Assembly: GCA_036558005.1 (NCBI GenBank) | Contig: DATBGO010000360.1 | Location: 1 to 64,000, forward strand | DNA: 64,000 nucleotides | Origin: DATBGO01 sp036558005 | Lineage (GTDB): Bacteria; Actinomycetota; Actinomycetes; Streptosporangiales; Streptosporangiaceae | Direction: 5' to 3' | Shown here: one piece after another, positions 8,111 to 16,946 of the stretch | Layout: each line of letters opens with the position of its first letter | How positions within the stretch are numbered: the stretch's first letter is position 1 | Program-made: the position numbers and the translations under genes | Notes under the pieces: generated by a model | Databases searched by the model: none | The model's input: only the letters and a program-made list of their open reading frames with translations | Told to the model about the DNA's origin: nothing

Positions 8111-9619
8111 TCAGGACCAGGCCAGCATCCGCACCGGGTCCTCCAGCATCGCGCCGACGTCACGCAGGAAGGCTGACCCCAGGTCACCGTCGACGATCCG
8201 GTGATCGAACGATAGCGACAGCGTGGTCACCTTGCGAATGGCCAGCTGTCCCTCGTGTACCCAGGGCGCGTCCTTGACCTGGCCGAACGCGAGGATGGCG
8301 GCCTCGCCGGGGGTGAGCAAGGGAGTGCCCGCGTCCACCCCGAACACCCCCACGTTGGTGATGGTGATCGTGCCGCCCTGCAGGTCGGCGACGCTGGCCT
8401 TGCCCGCCCGCGCGGTCTGCGCCAGGTCACCGAGTGCGCGGCCGAGGTCGGGCAGCGAGAGCAGGTGCGCGTCCTTGATGCTGGGCACGACCAGGCCCCG
8501 GTCGGTGGCCGCGGCGATGCCGAGGTTCACGTAATGCTTGACCACGATCTCCTGGGCGGCCTCGTCCCACGAGGAGTTCACCATCGGATGCCTGCGCACC
8601 GCCACCAGCAGCGCCCTGGCCACGAACAGCAGCGGCGAAACCCGCAGCCCGGCGAACTCGGGCAGGCTCTTGACCCGCTCCGCCGCCGCCATCGTCTCGG
8701 TGACGTCGACCTGCAGGAACTCGGTCACGTGCGGGGCGGTGAACGCGCTGGACACCATCGCGGCCGCGGTGTGCTTCCTGACCCCGCGGATCGCGATCCG
8801 CTCCTCCCGCGGGCCGGCCGCCACCGGGGCCGCGGCGCCCGCCGGCCGGGCGGCCGCCGTCTGCACGTCGTCCCTGGTGATGGAGCCGTTCGGGCCGGTG
8901 CCCGCCAGCGCGGCGAGGTCCACCCCCAGGTCCTTGGCCAGCTTGCGCACCGGCGGCTTGGCCAGCACGTGCGCCCGGCCGGCTGCCCCGTTCGCCGCTC
9001 CGCCGGCGCCGTTGCCCTGGCCGGCGCCCTGTCCCGCCGCCGGGCCGGCCGGTGCGGGACTGGCCGGTGCGGGACTGGGTGGTGCGGGACTGGATGGGGC
9101 CGGACTGGACGGGGCCGGACTGGACGGGGCCGGAACGCCGGCCTGGCCGCGGCTGGCGGCGGGCTTGCGGGCCCGGCGGCTGGTCGTGCCGAGCTTGACC
9201 CCGTAGCCGACCAGGACCGCCTGGCGTTCCGGCTTGGGCGCCAGGCGGCCGTGCACGCCCGGCTCGACGCCGCCCTCGGGCGGCGGTTCCTGGACCTGCT
9301 CCGGCGCCTGCTCAGCCGCCGTGCCCGCGGCCGGCTGGCCGGCCGCGGGACTAGCCTGGGCGGCACCGGCCGCGGCGCCGACCTGGACCGAGATGATCGG
9401 CGTGCCGACGTCAGCCGTGGTGCCCTCGGCGACCAGCAGGTCAGCGACGACACCGGCGTACGGGCTGGGCAGCTCCACCACGGCCTTGGCCGTCTCGATC
9501 TCGACGATGATCTGGTTGACCTTCACCGGGTCGCCCGGCTGCACGTGCCACTTGACGATCTCCGCCTCGGTCAGGCCCTCGCCGACATCAGGCAGCCTGA
9601 ATTCCTTCAGCTCTGACAT
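8111..9619 (-). CDS. bkdC: Dihydrolipoamide acyltransferase, E2 of a 2-oxoacid dehydrogenase complex
   Basis: The product has 502 residues from ATG 9619, with GAGGGG upstream. It carries one lipoyl domain (about 4-78, lipoyl Lys45 in EIETAKAVVE), a long Ala/Pro/Ser hinge with repeated PAPSS units, an E3-binding domain (about 220-260, with VRKLAKDLGVDL) and the catalytic acyltransferase domain to the end. The active-site motif DHRIVDGDLG holds His473 and Asp477. E2 forms the core of the complex and transfers the acyl group from lipoamide to CoA. It is the last of three genes, 13 bases after E1 beta. Valine dehydrogenase and acyl-CoA dehydrogenases nearby favour branched-chain oxoacids as substrate, but pyruvate cannot be excluded. 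No E3 gene is in the window. Confidence 0.93.
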   Translation of the reverse strand: MSELKEFRLPDVGEGLTEAEIVKWHVQPGDPVKVNQIIVEIETAKAVVELPSPYAGVVADLLVAEGTTADVGTPIISVQVGAAAGAAQASPAAGQPAAGTAAEQAPEQVQEPPPEGGVEPGVHGRLAPKPERQAVLVGYGVKLGTTSRRARKPAASRGQAGVPAPSSPAPSSPAPSSPAPPSPAPASPAPAGPAAGQGAGQGNGAGGAANGAAGRAHVLAKPPVRKLAKDLGVDLAALAGTGPNGSITRDDVQTAAARPAGAAAPVAAGPREERIAIRGVRKHTAAAMVSSAFTAPHVTEFLQVDVTETMAAAERVKSLPEFAGLRVSPLLFVARALLVAVRRHPMVNSSWDEAAQEIVVKHYVNLGIAAATDRGLVVPSIKDAHLLSLPDLGRALGDLAQTARAGKASVADLQGGTITITNVGVFGVDAGTPLLTPGEAAILAFGQVKDAPWVHEGQLAIRKVTTLSLSFDHRIVDGDLGSAFLRDVGAMLEDPVRMLAWS

Positions 9620-9632
9620 TCCGGCCGGCCCC

Positions 9633-10616
9633 TCAGTAGGCGAACGTGCGGTCGACGGCGTCCAGCACCCGGTCAAGATCGGGCAGGTAGTGCTCCTCCA
9701 GCCGGGACGGCGGGTACGGGGCGGAGAACCCGCCCACCCGCAGCACCGGCGCCTCCAGCAGGTAGAAGCACTCCTCGGTGACCCGGGCCGCGATCTCGGC
9801 GCCGAGACCCGCGGTGACCGGGGCCTCGTGCACCACCACGCACCGGCCGGTCCGGCGCACCGACTCGAAGATAGTCTCGGTGTCCAGCGGTGCGAGCGAG
9901 CGCAAGTCGATCACCTCGGCCGACCGGCCGTCCTGGCCCGCGGCGATGGCTGCCTCCACGCAGGTCCTGACCATCGGCCCGTAGGCGAGCACGGTCACGT
10001 CGGTTCCGCTGACCACCGCCCGCGCCTTGCCGAGCGGCAGCGCGCCGGACACCCCGGACACGGTGTCCACATCGGTCTTGTCCCAGTACCGGCGCTTGGG
10101 CTCGAAGAAGATCACCGGGTCGTCGGAGCTGATCGACTGCTGGATCATCGTGTACGCGTCCGCGGGGTTCGAGCAGGCGACCACCCGCAGGCCCGCCGTG
10201 TGCACGAAATACGCTTCCGGCGACTCGCTGTGGTGCTCGACCGCGCCGATGCCGCCGCCGCACGGGATCCTGATCACCACCGGCAGGCTCAGCTGCCCCA
10301 GCGAGCGCAGCCGCATCTTGGCCAGCTGGCCCACGATCTGGTTGAAAGCGGGGAACACGAACCCGTCGAACTGCATCTCGCACACCGGCCGGTAGCCGCG
10401 CAGCGCCAGCCCGATCGCGGTGCCGACGATGCCGGACTCGGCCAGCGGCGTGTCCACCACCCTGGCCTCGCCGAAGTCCTTCTGCAGCCCGTCGGTGACC
10501 CGGAACACCCCGCCGAGCTTCCCGACGTCCTCACCCATGATGAGGACCTTCGGGTCGTTCTCCATCGCCTTGCGCAGGCCCTCGTTCAGCGCCTTGGACA
10601 GGGTCAGCGTCGTCAT
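9633..10616 (-). CDS. bkdB: 2-oxoacid dehydrogenase E1 component, beta subunit
   Basis: This encodes 327 residues. ATG 10616 has GAGGAGG eight bases upstream and overlaps the stop of the alpha-subunit gene as ATGA, so the two are translationally coupled. The protein has the transketolase-like pyrimidine-binding domain (about 1-180, with MGEDVGKLGGVFRVTDGL and the conserved DTPLAESGIVGTAIGLA) and the C-terminal transketolase domain (about 190-320). With the alpha subunit it forms the thiamine diphosphate enzyme that decarboxylates the oxoacid and reduces lipoamide on E2. Assignment to branched-chain rather than pyruvate dehydrogenase rests on neighbours and general resemblance. Confidence 0.93.
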   Translation of the reverse strand: MTTLTLSKALNEGLRKAMENDPKVLIMGEDVGKLGGVFRVTDGLQKDFGEARVVDTPLAESGIVGTAIGLALRGYRPVCEMQFDGFVFPAFNQIVGQLAKMRLRSLGQLSLPVVIRIPCGGGIGAVEHHSESPEAYFVHTAGLRVVACSNPADAYTMIQQSISSDDPVIFFEPKRRYWDKTDVDTVSGVSGALPLGKARAVVSGTDVTVLAYGPMVRTCVEAAIAAGQDGRSAEVIDLRSLAPLDTETIFESVRRTGRCVVVHEAPVTAGLGAEIAARVTEECFYLLEAPVLRVGGFSAPYPPSRLEEHYLPDLDRVLDAVDRTFAY

Positions 10617-11764
10617 CGCGCGGCCTCCTCGCCGACGAAGGTGTCCAGGTAGGCGGTGAACTGCGCGCGCTCGGCGTCGAGCAGCGAGTTCGGCTCGGCG
10701 TAGACGTTCTCGAAGATGGCCAGCGGCTTCGGGTCGGGCATCTCCAGGCAGGAGGTCCGCACCCGGCCGCCGACCTCGTCGGCCTCGGCGTCGACGTCCT
10801 CGAAGAACTTCCGCTCCGCCAGCCCGGACCTGATCAGGTGCTGCTTGACCCGCTCGATCGGGTCCTTCAGCTTCCACGCCTCCAGCTCGGCGGCCAGCCG
10901 GTACCTGGTCGGGTCGTCGGTGGTGGTGTGCGCGCCCATCCGGTAGGTGTAGGCCTCGACCATGGTGGGGCCCTGCCCCTCCCTGGCCGCCTGCAGCGCC
11001 TTCCTGGTCACCGCGAGGCAGGCCAGCACGTCATTGCCGTCGACCCGCACCCCGGGGAAGCCGAAGCCGGCTGCCCGCCGGTACAGCGGCACCCGGCTCT
11101 GCCGCTCCAGCGGCTCGGAGATCGCCCACTGGTTGTTCTGGCAGAAGAAGACCACCGGGGCGTTGCTGACCGACGCCCAGATGAACGACTCGTTGACGTC
11201 GCCCTGGCTGATGGCGCCGTCACCGAAGTACGCGATCACCGCCTCGCCGTCCTCGCCGACAGCGCCGTCGCGCTGGATGCCCATCGCGTACCCGGTCGCG
11301 TGCAGCGTCTGGCTGCCGATCACGATCGTGTACAGGTGCATGTTGTGCGCCTTGGGGTCCCAGCCGCCGTGGCTCACGCCGCGGTACAGCTCCAGCAGCT
11401 TGGCCGGGTCCAGGCCGCGGCACCAGGCCACGCCGTGCTCGCGGTAGGTCGGGAACGCCATGTCCCGCGGGCCCAGCGCCCGGCCCGAGCCGACCTGGGC
11501 CGCTTCCTGCCCGAGCAGGGACGCCCAGATGCCCAGCTCGCCCTGGCGCTGCAGGGCGATGGCCTCGAAGTCGATCCGGCGGACGAGAACCAGGTCCCGG
11601 TAGAGCGACTTGATTTCCTCAGCGGAGATCTCGAGCGGGTAGTCCGGATGCTCGGTGCGCTCTCCTTCCGGGGTCAGCAGCTGGATCAGCTCGTCTGACT
11701 CCGGCTGTGTTCCCGGTCGGGAATCAGGTGCTGCGGCAACCCGCCCGGCAGCTTTGACGGCCAC
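10613..11764 (-). CDS. bkdA: 2-oxoacid dehydrogenase E1 component, alpha subunit
   Basis: This encodes 383 residues. I chose GTG 11764 because AAGGGAG lies eight bases upstream; the open frame further upstream is unlike the family. The thiamine diphosphate motif is complete: it begins with GDGAISQGDVNESFIWA and closes at CQNNQWAISEP. RRIDFEAIALQRQGELG near the N-terminus and TYRMGAHTTTDDPTRYR are also typical. It is the first gene of the E1 alpha, E1 beta, E2 operon, transcribed away from purS. The alpha subunit supplies most of the cofactor pyrophosphate and magnesium contacts. Confidence 0.93.
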   Translation of the reverse strand: MAVKAAGRVAAAPDSRPGTQPESDELIQLLTPEGERTEHPDYPLEISAEEIKSLYRDLVLVRRIDFEAIALQRQGELGIWASLLGQEAAQVGSGRALGPRDMAFPTYREHGVAWCRGLDPAKLLELYRGVSHGGWDPKAHNMHLYTIVIGSQTLHATGYAMGIQRDGAVGEDGEAVIAYFGDGAISQGDVNESFIWASVSNAPVVFFCQNNQWAISEPLERQSRVPLYRRAAGFGFPGVRVDGNDVLACLAVTRKALQAAREGQGPTMVEAYTYRMGAHTTTDDPTRYRLAAELEAWKLKDPIERVKQHLIRSGLAERKFFEDVDAEADEVGGRVRTSCLEMPDPKPLAIFENVYAEPNSLLDAERAQFTAYLDTFVGEEAAR

Positions 11765-12125
11765 GTGCCACTCCCTTACATGCTCAGGGCCGATCCCGGG
11801 CAGCTGCCTTGGCCGGCCAGTCGTCCGTCGGAGTTCCGCTGTGACAGTACCCGGCTGGCGTTGCCCGCGGTCCACCAGTTGAACCGGCGGGCCATCTGGA
11901 CATGTTGACCCGCATGACTCGATTATGCGCGCGCCGCGCAGCGGCGGGAATCCGGCTGAGCTGCCCGGCGGCAGCGGTTACCGCTGCCAGGGCACGCGGG
12001 CAGGCGGTCAGCTGGCACGATGGTGGCGCGCCGCGGGCCCGCCGCGGCCGGCCCTTCCCGCCGGGCCGGTCCCTGGCCGTAACCCGGGCATTCCGTGACC
12101 AAGCTCACAACCAGCGGAGGAACGG
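11765..12125. other. Divergent intergenic region between bkdA and purS
   Basis: This 361-base gap lies between two divergent operons and should contain their promoters. I found no credible coding sequence, no long inverted repeat and no recognisable riboswitch. The least GC-rich patch is at about 11895-11935. Confidence 0.4.
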
Positions 12126-12368
12126 GTGGCCAGGGTCGTCGTCGAGGTGATGCTCAAGCCGGAGATCCACGATCCGCAGGGCGAGGCCATCGCCAGCGCC
12201 TGCCGCAGGCTCGGGTTCGGCGAGGTGACCGCGGTCCGGCAGGGCAAGCGGTTTGAGGTGGAGATGGGCGAGGAAGCAGCGGCCACGGCCGCCGCCAGGG
12301 CCGCTGAGATCGCCGCTGAGTTGCTGGCGAACCCGGTCATCGAGGAATTCACCGTCCGGCCTGCCTGA
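12126..12368 (+). CDS. purS: Phosphoribosylformylglycinamidine synthase subunit PurS
   Basis: This is an 80-residue protein starting at GTG 12126, with GGAGGAACG directly upstream. It shows the PurS pattern: VVVEVMLKPEIHDPQGEAI, then GEVTAVRQGKRFEVEM, ending in a LLANPVIEEFTV strand. PurS dimers bridge the glutaminase PurQ and the synthetase PurL so that ammonia can be channelled. PurQ and PurL follow in the same direction, but purS is separated from purQ by an unrelated ATPase gene. The length is normal for the family. Confidence 0.95.
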   Translation: MARVVVEVMLKPEIHDPQGEAIASACRRLGFGEVTAVRQGKRFEVEMGEEAAATAAARAAEIAAELLANPVIEEFTVRPA

Positions 12369-12530
12369 GCCCGCCACGGACCGTTACCGGGCCGCCGGGC
12401 GGTCCGCGCATAGCAGAGAACCGCACTGTTCGTCCAGAGATCGCCCGAGTTCATGATTACCCGGGCTGGTCCCGGGAATCCCTCACAATGTGATCAGCAT
12501 CGCTGATGCAGGCGGGGAGCAGAGGAGCGC

Positions 12531-13160
12531 ATGCGTACTCGGGTGACGGGGAGCGAGGAGCCGGCCATGGACGCCAGGTTCTGCCTGGTGTTCCCCAGGG
12601 AAGCGCTCAGCGTTCCGGTCATGCGGCGGGTGCTCGGCGAGACCCTGGACCGGCTCGGCGTCGCGGACGCCTGCGTCGCGGATCTGCTACTGGCCGTAAC
12701 CGAAGCGTGCACGAACGTGCTCCGGCACAGCGGGCCCGGGCTCCGCTACGAAGTCGTCGCCCGGGTCGGCCGGAACCGCTGCGTGCTGGAGGTGCTCGAC
12801 GCCGGGCGCGGGTTCAACCCGGCCCGGATCGCCGGGTACCGGGGGGCCGGCCGGCCGATGTCCCGGCTGCGCCGCCGCTTGGCCGCCTCCGCCGGGCCGT
12901 CGGGCCCGGTGCTGGCCGGGCCCGCGCACGCCCGCGGCCGGCTGGCCAGGCCCCGGCGCGGCGCCGACGACCAGGCTCTCGCCGAGCTGCCCGAGTCCGG
13001 CCGCGGCCTGGCCATCATGCAGGCCTGCGTCGACGACGTGACCCTGCGCAGCCGCCCCGGCCACGGCACGGTGGTGTCGCTGCAGAAGCGGATCGAGCTG
13101 CGCAGCGACGCCCCGCTGCGGCAGGCCGGCTCGCTGCCTCAGCTCAGGGACGCCGGCTGA
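12531..13160 (+). CDS. RsbW-like ATP-binding (anti-sigma/GHKL) protein
   Basis: This encodes 209 residues from ATG 12531, with AGAGGAG upstream; an alternative start at 12567 also has a purine-rich leader. The GHKL ATPase signatures are present: an N-box TEACTNVLRHSG near residues 61-72, a G1-type EVLDAGRGFNP near residues 85-95, and SGRGLAIMQACVDDV near residues 157-171. Such single-domain histidine-kinase-like ATPases usually act as anti-sigma or anti-anti-sigma kinases in actinomycetes. An Arg/Ala-rich insert of about 45 residues separates the G1 and G2 boxes and is longer than in RsbW. It sits between purS and purQ, which is unexpected for its presumed role. No partner sigma or antagonist gene is adjacent. 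Confidence 0.83.
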   Translation: MRTRVTGSEEPAMDARFCLVFPREALSVPVMRRVLGETLDRLGVADACVADLLLAVTEACTNVLRHSGPGLRYEVVARVGRNRCVLEVLDAGRGFNPARIAGYRGAGRPMSRLRRRLAASAGPSGPVLAGPAHARGRLARPRRGADDQALAELPESGRGLAIMQACVDDVTLRSRPGHGTVVSLQKRIELRSDAPLRQAGSLPQLRDAG

Positions 13161-13200
13161 CCCGGTAACCTGCCAGCATGCCCGGCATGCCAGGACGCAG

Positions 13201-13881
13201 ATGAGCGCCCGCGTGGGCGTCATCACCTTCCCCGGCTCCCTCGACGACCGCGAAGCCGCCCGCGCGGTCACCGCGGCAGGCGGCCGCGCGGTATCGCTCT
13301 GGCACGGCGAGCGTGACCTGCACGGGGTCGACGCGGTGATCCTGCCCGGCGGCTTCTCCTACGGTGACTACCTGCGCTGCGGCGCGATCGCCCGGTTCGC
13401 GCCGGTGATGGCCGAGCTGGTGCCTGCCGCCCGGGCCGGGCTGCCGGTGCTGGGCATCTGCAACGGCTTCCAGATCCTCTGCGAGGCGCACCTGCTGCCC
13501 GGCGCGCTGACCCGCAACGCGGGGCTGCGTTTCGTGTGCCGGCCGGTCCGGCTCCGGATGGAGGCCACCCAGACCGCATGGACCAGCGGCTACCAGCCCG
13601 GCCAGGAGGTCACCCTGGTGCTCAAGAGCGGCGAGGGCGCCTACCGGGCCGGTCCCGCGACCCTGGCCGCGCTGGCCGCGGGCGGGCAGGTGCTGGCCAG
13701 GTACGCCGACGGCAACCCGAACGGCTCGGCCGGCGACATCGCGGGGATCAGCAACCAGGCCGGCAACGTGGTCGGCCTGATGCCGCACCCCGAGTACGCG
13801 ATCGACCCGGTCACCGGGCCGGGCACCGACGGGCTGGGCTTCTTCGGGCCGGCCCTGGCGGCCGCCGGGGCGGGCCGGTGA
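13201..13881 (+). CDS. purQ: Phosphoribosylformylglycinamidine synthase glutaminase subunit PurQ
   Basis: This encodes 226 residues. It begins ARVGVITFPGSLDDREAARAV and contains the class I amidotransferase nucleophile elbow PVLGICNGFQIL, with Cys87, plus the distal NVVGLMPHPEYAIDP region carrying the catalytic His and Glu. It releases ammonia from glutamine for PurL. ATG 13201 has AGGA upstream at about ten bases. The stop codon overlaps the GTG start of purL by four bases (GTGA), indicating translational coupling. Confidence 0.95.
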   Translation: MSARVGVITFPGSLDDREAARAVTAAGGRAVSLWHGERDLHGVDAVILPGGFSYGDYLRCGAIARFAPVMAELVPAARAGLPVLGICNGFQILCEAHLLPGALTRNAGLRFVCRPVRLRMEATQTAWTSGYQPGQEVTLVLKSGEGAYRAGPATLAALAAGGQVLARYADGNPNGSAGDIAGISNQAGNVVGLMPHPEYAIDPVTGPGTDGLGFFGPALAAAGAGR

Positions 13882-16208
13882 GCGGGCAGGCCGGACTGGC
13901 CGCGGCCGGGCCGGGCCCCGCGGCCGGGCGGACGGGCGGCCAGGACACGGTGGCGCGGGCGGCGGGGACGCCTGGCCGGCCGCAGCCCTACGGCGAGCTC
14001 GGCCTGACCGAAGCGGAGTACGCCAGGATCGCCGGCCTGCTCGGCCGCCGGCCGACCGACGCCGAGCTGGCCATCTACTCGGTGATGTGGAGCGAGCACT
14101 GCTCCTACAAGTCATCCAGGGCGCACCTGCGGCAGTTCGCCGACAAGGCGCCTGACACGCCCGCGCTGCTGGCCGGGATCGGGCACAACGCGGGCGTCGT
14201 CGACATCGGGCAGGGCTACGCGGTCACCTTCAAGCTGGAGTCGCACAACCACCCGTCCTACGTCGAGCCGTTCCAGGGGGCGGCGACCGGCGTCGGCGGG
14301 ATCGTCAGGGACATCCTGGCCATGGGCGCGCGCCCGGTCGCGGTGCTGGACTCACTGAGGTTCGGGCCCGCTGCCGCCCCCGACACCCGCCGGGTGCTGC
14401 CGGGAGTGGTGAGCGGCATAGCGTTCTACGGAAATTGCCTTGGCCTGCCGAATATCGGCGGCGAGCTGGTCTTCGACCCCTGCTATGCGGGCAACCCGCT
14501 GGTCAACGTGGCGTGTGTCGGGGTCATGCGGCACGAGGACCTGACGTTCGCGACCGCGGCGGGGGCGGGCAACCTGGTGGTGCTGCTCGGCTCGCGGACC
14601 GGGCCCGATGGCATCGGCGGCGCGTCCGTGCTGGCCAGCGCGTCCTTCGGCGGTGACGGCGACGGCGCGAAGCGGCCGAGCGTGCAGGTCGGCGACCCGT
14701 TCACCGAGAAGCTGCTGATCGAGTGCTGCCTGGAGCTGTACCAGGCCGGGGTCGTGGCCGGCATCCAGGACCTGGGCGCGGCCGGGATCGCCTGCGCCAC
14801 CACCGAGCTGGCCGCGGCGGCGGGCGCGGGAATGCGGGTCCGGCTGGACGCGGTGCCGCTGCGGGACGCGTCGCTGGGCCCGGCCGAGATCCTGATGAGC
14901 GAGTCGCAGGAACGGATGATGGCCGTCGTCGGGCCCGCCAGCATCGGGCGCTGCCTGGAGATCTGCGCCCGGTGGGATCTCCAGGCCACGGTGATCGGAG
15001 AGGTCACCGGCACCGGCCGGCTGGAGATGAGCTGGCACGGCGAGCAGGTGGTGGACATCCCGCCGGGCAGCGCCGCCGACGACGGCCCGGTGTACCAGCG
15101 GCCCGCCGCCCGCCCGGCCAGCCAGGACCGGCTGCAGGCCGGCGGCCCGGACGGCCTGCCCCGGCCAGCCAGCGGCGCGCAGCTGCGGGCCGCGCTGCTG
15201 GCGCTGCTCGCCGCGCCCGAGGCGGCCGGCAAGCAATGGGTCACCGGGCAGTACGACCGGTACGTCCGCGGTGACACCGTGCTCGCCGCGCCCGAGGACG
15301 CCGGGCTGATCCGGGTCGACGAGCACAGTGGCCTCGGGGTGGCGCTGGCCGCCGACGGCAACGGCCGGCACGCGCGGCTCGACCCGTACGCGGGCGCCCA
15401 GCTCGCGCTGGCCGAGGCCTACCGGAACGTCGCCGCGACCGGGGCCAGGCCGCTCGCGGTGACCAACTGCCTCAACTTCGGCTCGCCGGAGGACCCGGCG
15501 GTGATGTGGCAGTTCACCGAGGCGGTCCGCGGGCTCGCCGACGGGTGCGCGGCCCTGGGCGTGCCGGTGACCGGCGGCAACGTCAGTTTCTACAACCAGA
15601 CAGGGACCGAGGCCATTCACCCGACCCCGGTCGTCGGGGTGCTGGGCGTGCACGACGACGTCCGGCGGCGGCTGTCGGCCGGGTTCACCGCGGCGGGCGC
15701 GCAGGTGATGCTGCTCGGCCGGACCGCGGCCGAGTTCGGCGGCTCGCTGTGGGCGCACGTGGTGCACGGCCACCTGGGCGGGCTGCCGCCTGCCGTGGAC
15801 CTGGCCGCCGAGCGGGAGCTGGCCGCGCTGCTGGCGGCCGGGTGCGCGGCCGGGCTGCTGGCAGCCGCGCACGACCTGTCCGACGGCGGCCTGGCGGTGG
15901 CGCTGGCCGAATGCTGCCTGGCGGGGAGCACCGGGGTGCGGGTGCGGCTGGACGGTGACCTGTTCACCGGCCTGTTCAGCGAGTCGGCGGCCCGCGCGGT
16001 GGTCGCGGTGCGGCCCGGCGCCGAGGCGGAGTTCAGTGCGCTGTGCCAGCGGCACGAGGTGCCGGCCGCGGTGCTCGGGGTCACCGGCGGGACGGGGCTT
16101 TCGGTCGACGGTGCGTTCAGCATCCCGCTGGCCGAGCTGGCCCGGGCGCACCAGGCCACCCTGCCGGCTTTGTTCGGTCAGAACCCGGACGAGAACGCGA
16201 TCAGCTGA
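13878..16208 (+). CDS. purL: Phosphoribosylformylglycinamidine synthase subunit PurL
   Basis: This encodes 776 residues of the small, PurS/PurQ-dependent PurL type. Translation most likely starts at GTG 13878 inside the purQ stop. The first 35 residues are an extra Ala/Gly/Pro-rich tail; conserved sequence begins around GLTEAEYARIAGLLGRRPTD. Key motifs are MWSEHCSYKSSRAHLRQF (Ser72 to Lys78, His74), VTFKLESHNHPS, GAATGVGGIVRDI and, in the second half, VTNCLNFGSPEDP and VTGGNVSFYNQT. The enzyme uses ATP and ammonia to convert FGAR to FGAM in step four of purine synthesis. The last 31 bases overlap the convergent gene ending at 16178. Confidence 0.95.
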   Translation: MSGQAGLAAAGPGPAAGRTGGQDTVARAAGTPGRPQPYGELGLTEAEYARIAGLLGRRPTDAELAIYSVMWSEHCSYKSSRAHLRQFADKAPDTPALLAGIGHNAGVVDIGQGYAVTFKLESHNHPSYVEPFQGAATGVGGIVRDILAMGARPVAVLDSLRFGPAAAPDTRRVLPGVVSGIAFYGNCLGLPNIGGELVFDPCYAGNPLVNVACVGVMRHEDLTFATAAGAGNLVVLLGSRTGPDGIGGASVLASASFGGDGDGAKRPSVQVGDPFTEKLLIECCLELYQAGVVAGIQDLGAAGIACATTELAAAAGAGMRVRLDAVPLRDASLGPAEILMSESQERMMAVVGPASIGRCLEICARWDLQATVIGEVTGTGRLEMSWHGEQVVDIPPGSAADDGPVYQRPAARPASQDRLQAGGPDGLPRPASGAQLRAALLALLAAPEAAGKQWVTGQYDRYVRGDTVLAAPEDAGLIRVDEHSGLGVALAADGNGRHARLDPYAGAQLALAEAYRNVAATGARPLAVTNCLNFGSPEDPAVMWQFTEAVRGLADGCAALGVPVTGGNVSFYNQTGTEAIHPTPVVGVLGVHDDVRRRLSAGFTAAGAQVMLLGRTAAEFGGSLWAHVVHGHLGGLPPAVDLAAERELAALLAAGCAAGLLAAAHDLSDGGLAVALAECCLAGSTGVRVRLDGDLFTGLFSESAARAVVAVRPGAEAEFSALCQRHEVPAAVLGVTGGTGLSVDGAFSIPLAELARAHQATLPALFGQNPDENAIS

Positions 16209-16840
16209 CCGGCGGGCGGCGCCGCGGCGGCGCACTGCTGCAGCAACGCGGGCGCGGAGGTGCCGCCGCCCGGCGGCGCGCCCGCGGCCAGGCACCGGCC
16301 GGTGGCCGCGTTCCGCAGCTGCCACAGCTGCTGCCCGGCGTCGCTGCGGCGGTACTGGCGGCCCCACCGCTGCCGCGCGGACAGGTCGCAGCGCTGCAGC
16401 GCGAGGGCGGGCCCGCGGCCCGGCCCGGCCCCGGCCGCCGCGGGCTGCGGGGCCGCGCCCAGGCACCGGCCGGTGGAGATGTAGATGAACACGTAGCTGC
16501 CGCCGACCATCTGATCGGCGGTCCACTCCGGGTACCCGGCCGGGCGGGTGCCGGGATCAACGGCGATGAACGCCAGGCCGCCGCGGGAGGCCACCAGCAA
16601 CTGCGGCCCGGTGCCCGTGCCGTCCTGCGACCCGGTCGTGCCCCCGGTGAGCAGGCCGACTGTCTGCGCGCTGGCCACCTTGGTGGACAGCCGGGCGCCC
16701 GGCCTGGCGGAATGGTGCTTCCCGGCGAGCAGGATCAGGGCGACCGCCGCGCCGGCCACCAGCACGACGAAGCCGGTCCCGGCCAGCCGCAGCACCCAGG
16801 ATCCGCGAGCACGTCCGTGTGCGCTGCGCTGACCTGGCAT
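16178..16840 (-). CDS. Membrane-anchored ricin-type (beta-trefoil) lectin-like protein
   Basis: This is a 220-residue protein with one hydrophobic segment at about residues 17-40 after a short basic tail, which indicates a signal anchor with the rest outside. The C-terminal half repeats the pattern GRCLGA, LQRCD, RWGRQY and WQLRNAATGRCLAAG, then QQC. These GRCL/QW/C elements are characteristic of ricin B-type carbohydrate-binding repeats, though only about two repeats are recognisable. The start ATG at 16840 has only a weak ribosome binding site. The gene is convergent with purL and overlaps its end. Sugar binding is inferred from the motif pattern. Confidence 0.62.
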   Translation of the reverse strand: MPGQRSAHGRARGSWVLRLAGTGFVVLVAGAAVALILLAGKHHSARPGARLSTKVASAQTVGLLTGGTTGSQDGTGTGPQLLVASRGGLAFIAVDPGTRPAGYPEWTADQMVGGSYVFIYISTGRCLGAAPQPAAAGAGPGRGPALALQRCDLSARQRWGRQYRRSDAGQQLWQLRNAATGRCLAAGAPPGGGTSAPALLQQCAAAAPPAGQLIAFSSGF

Positions 16841-16946
16841 ACCGAACGATTACCGCCAACCGGGCCGTCGTGCTAGCCGATATCACGAAATGCCGGGGAA
16901 AATCTGGTGCTCGCGCAACCCTGGCCGGTCGGTTACGGTCACAGCG

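Noticed and set aside
14352..16526. Minus-strand 724-codon open frame opposite purL
   Set aside because: Antisense of a fully conserved purL; composition is Arg/Gly/His-rich and non-globular.
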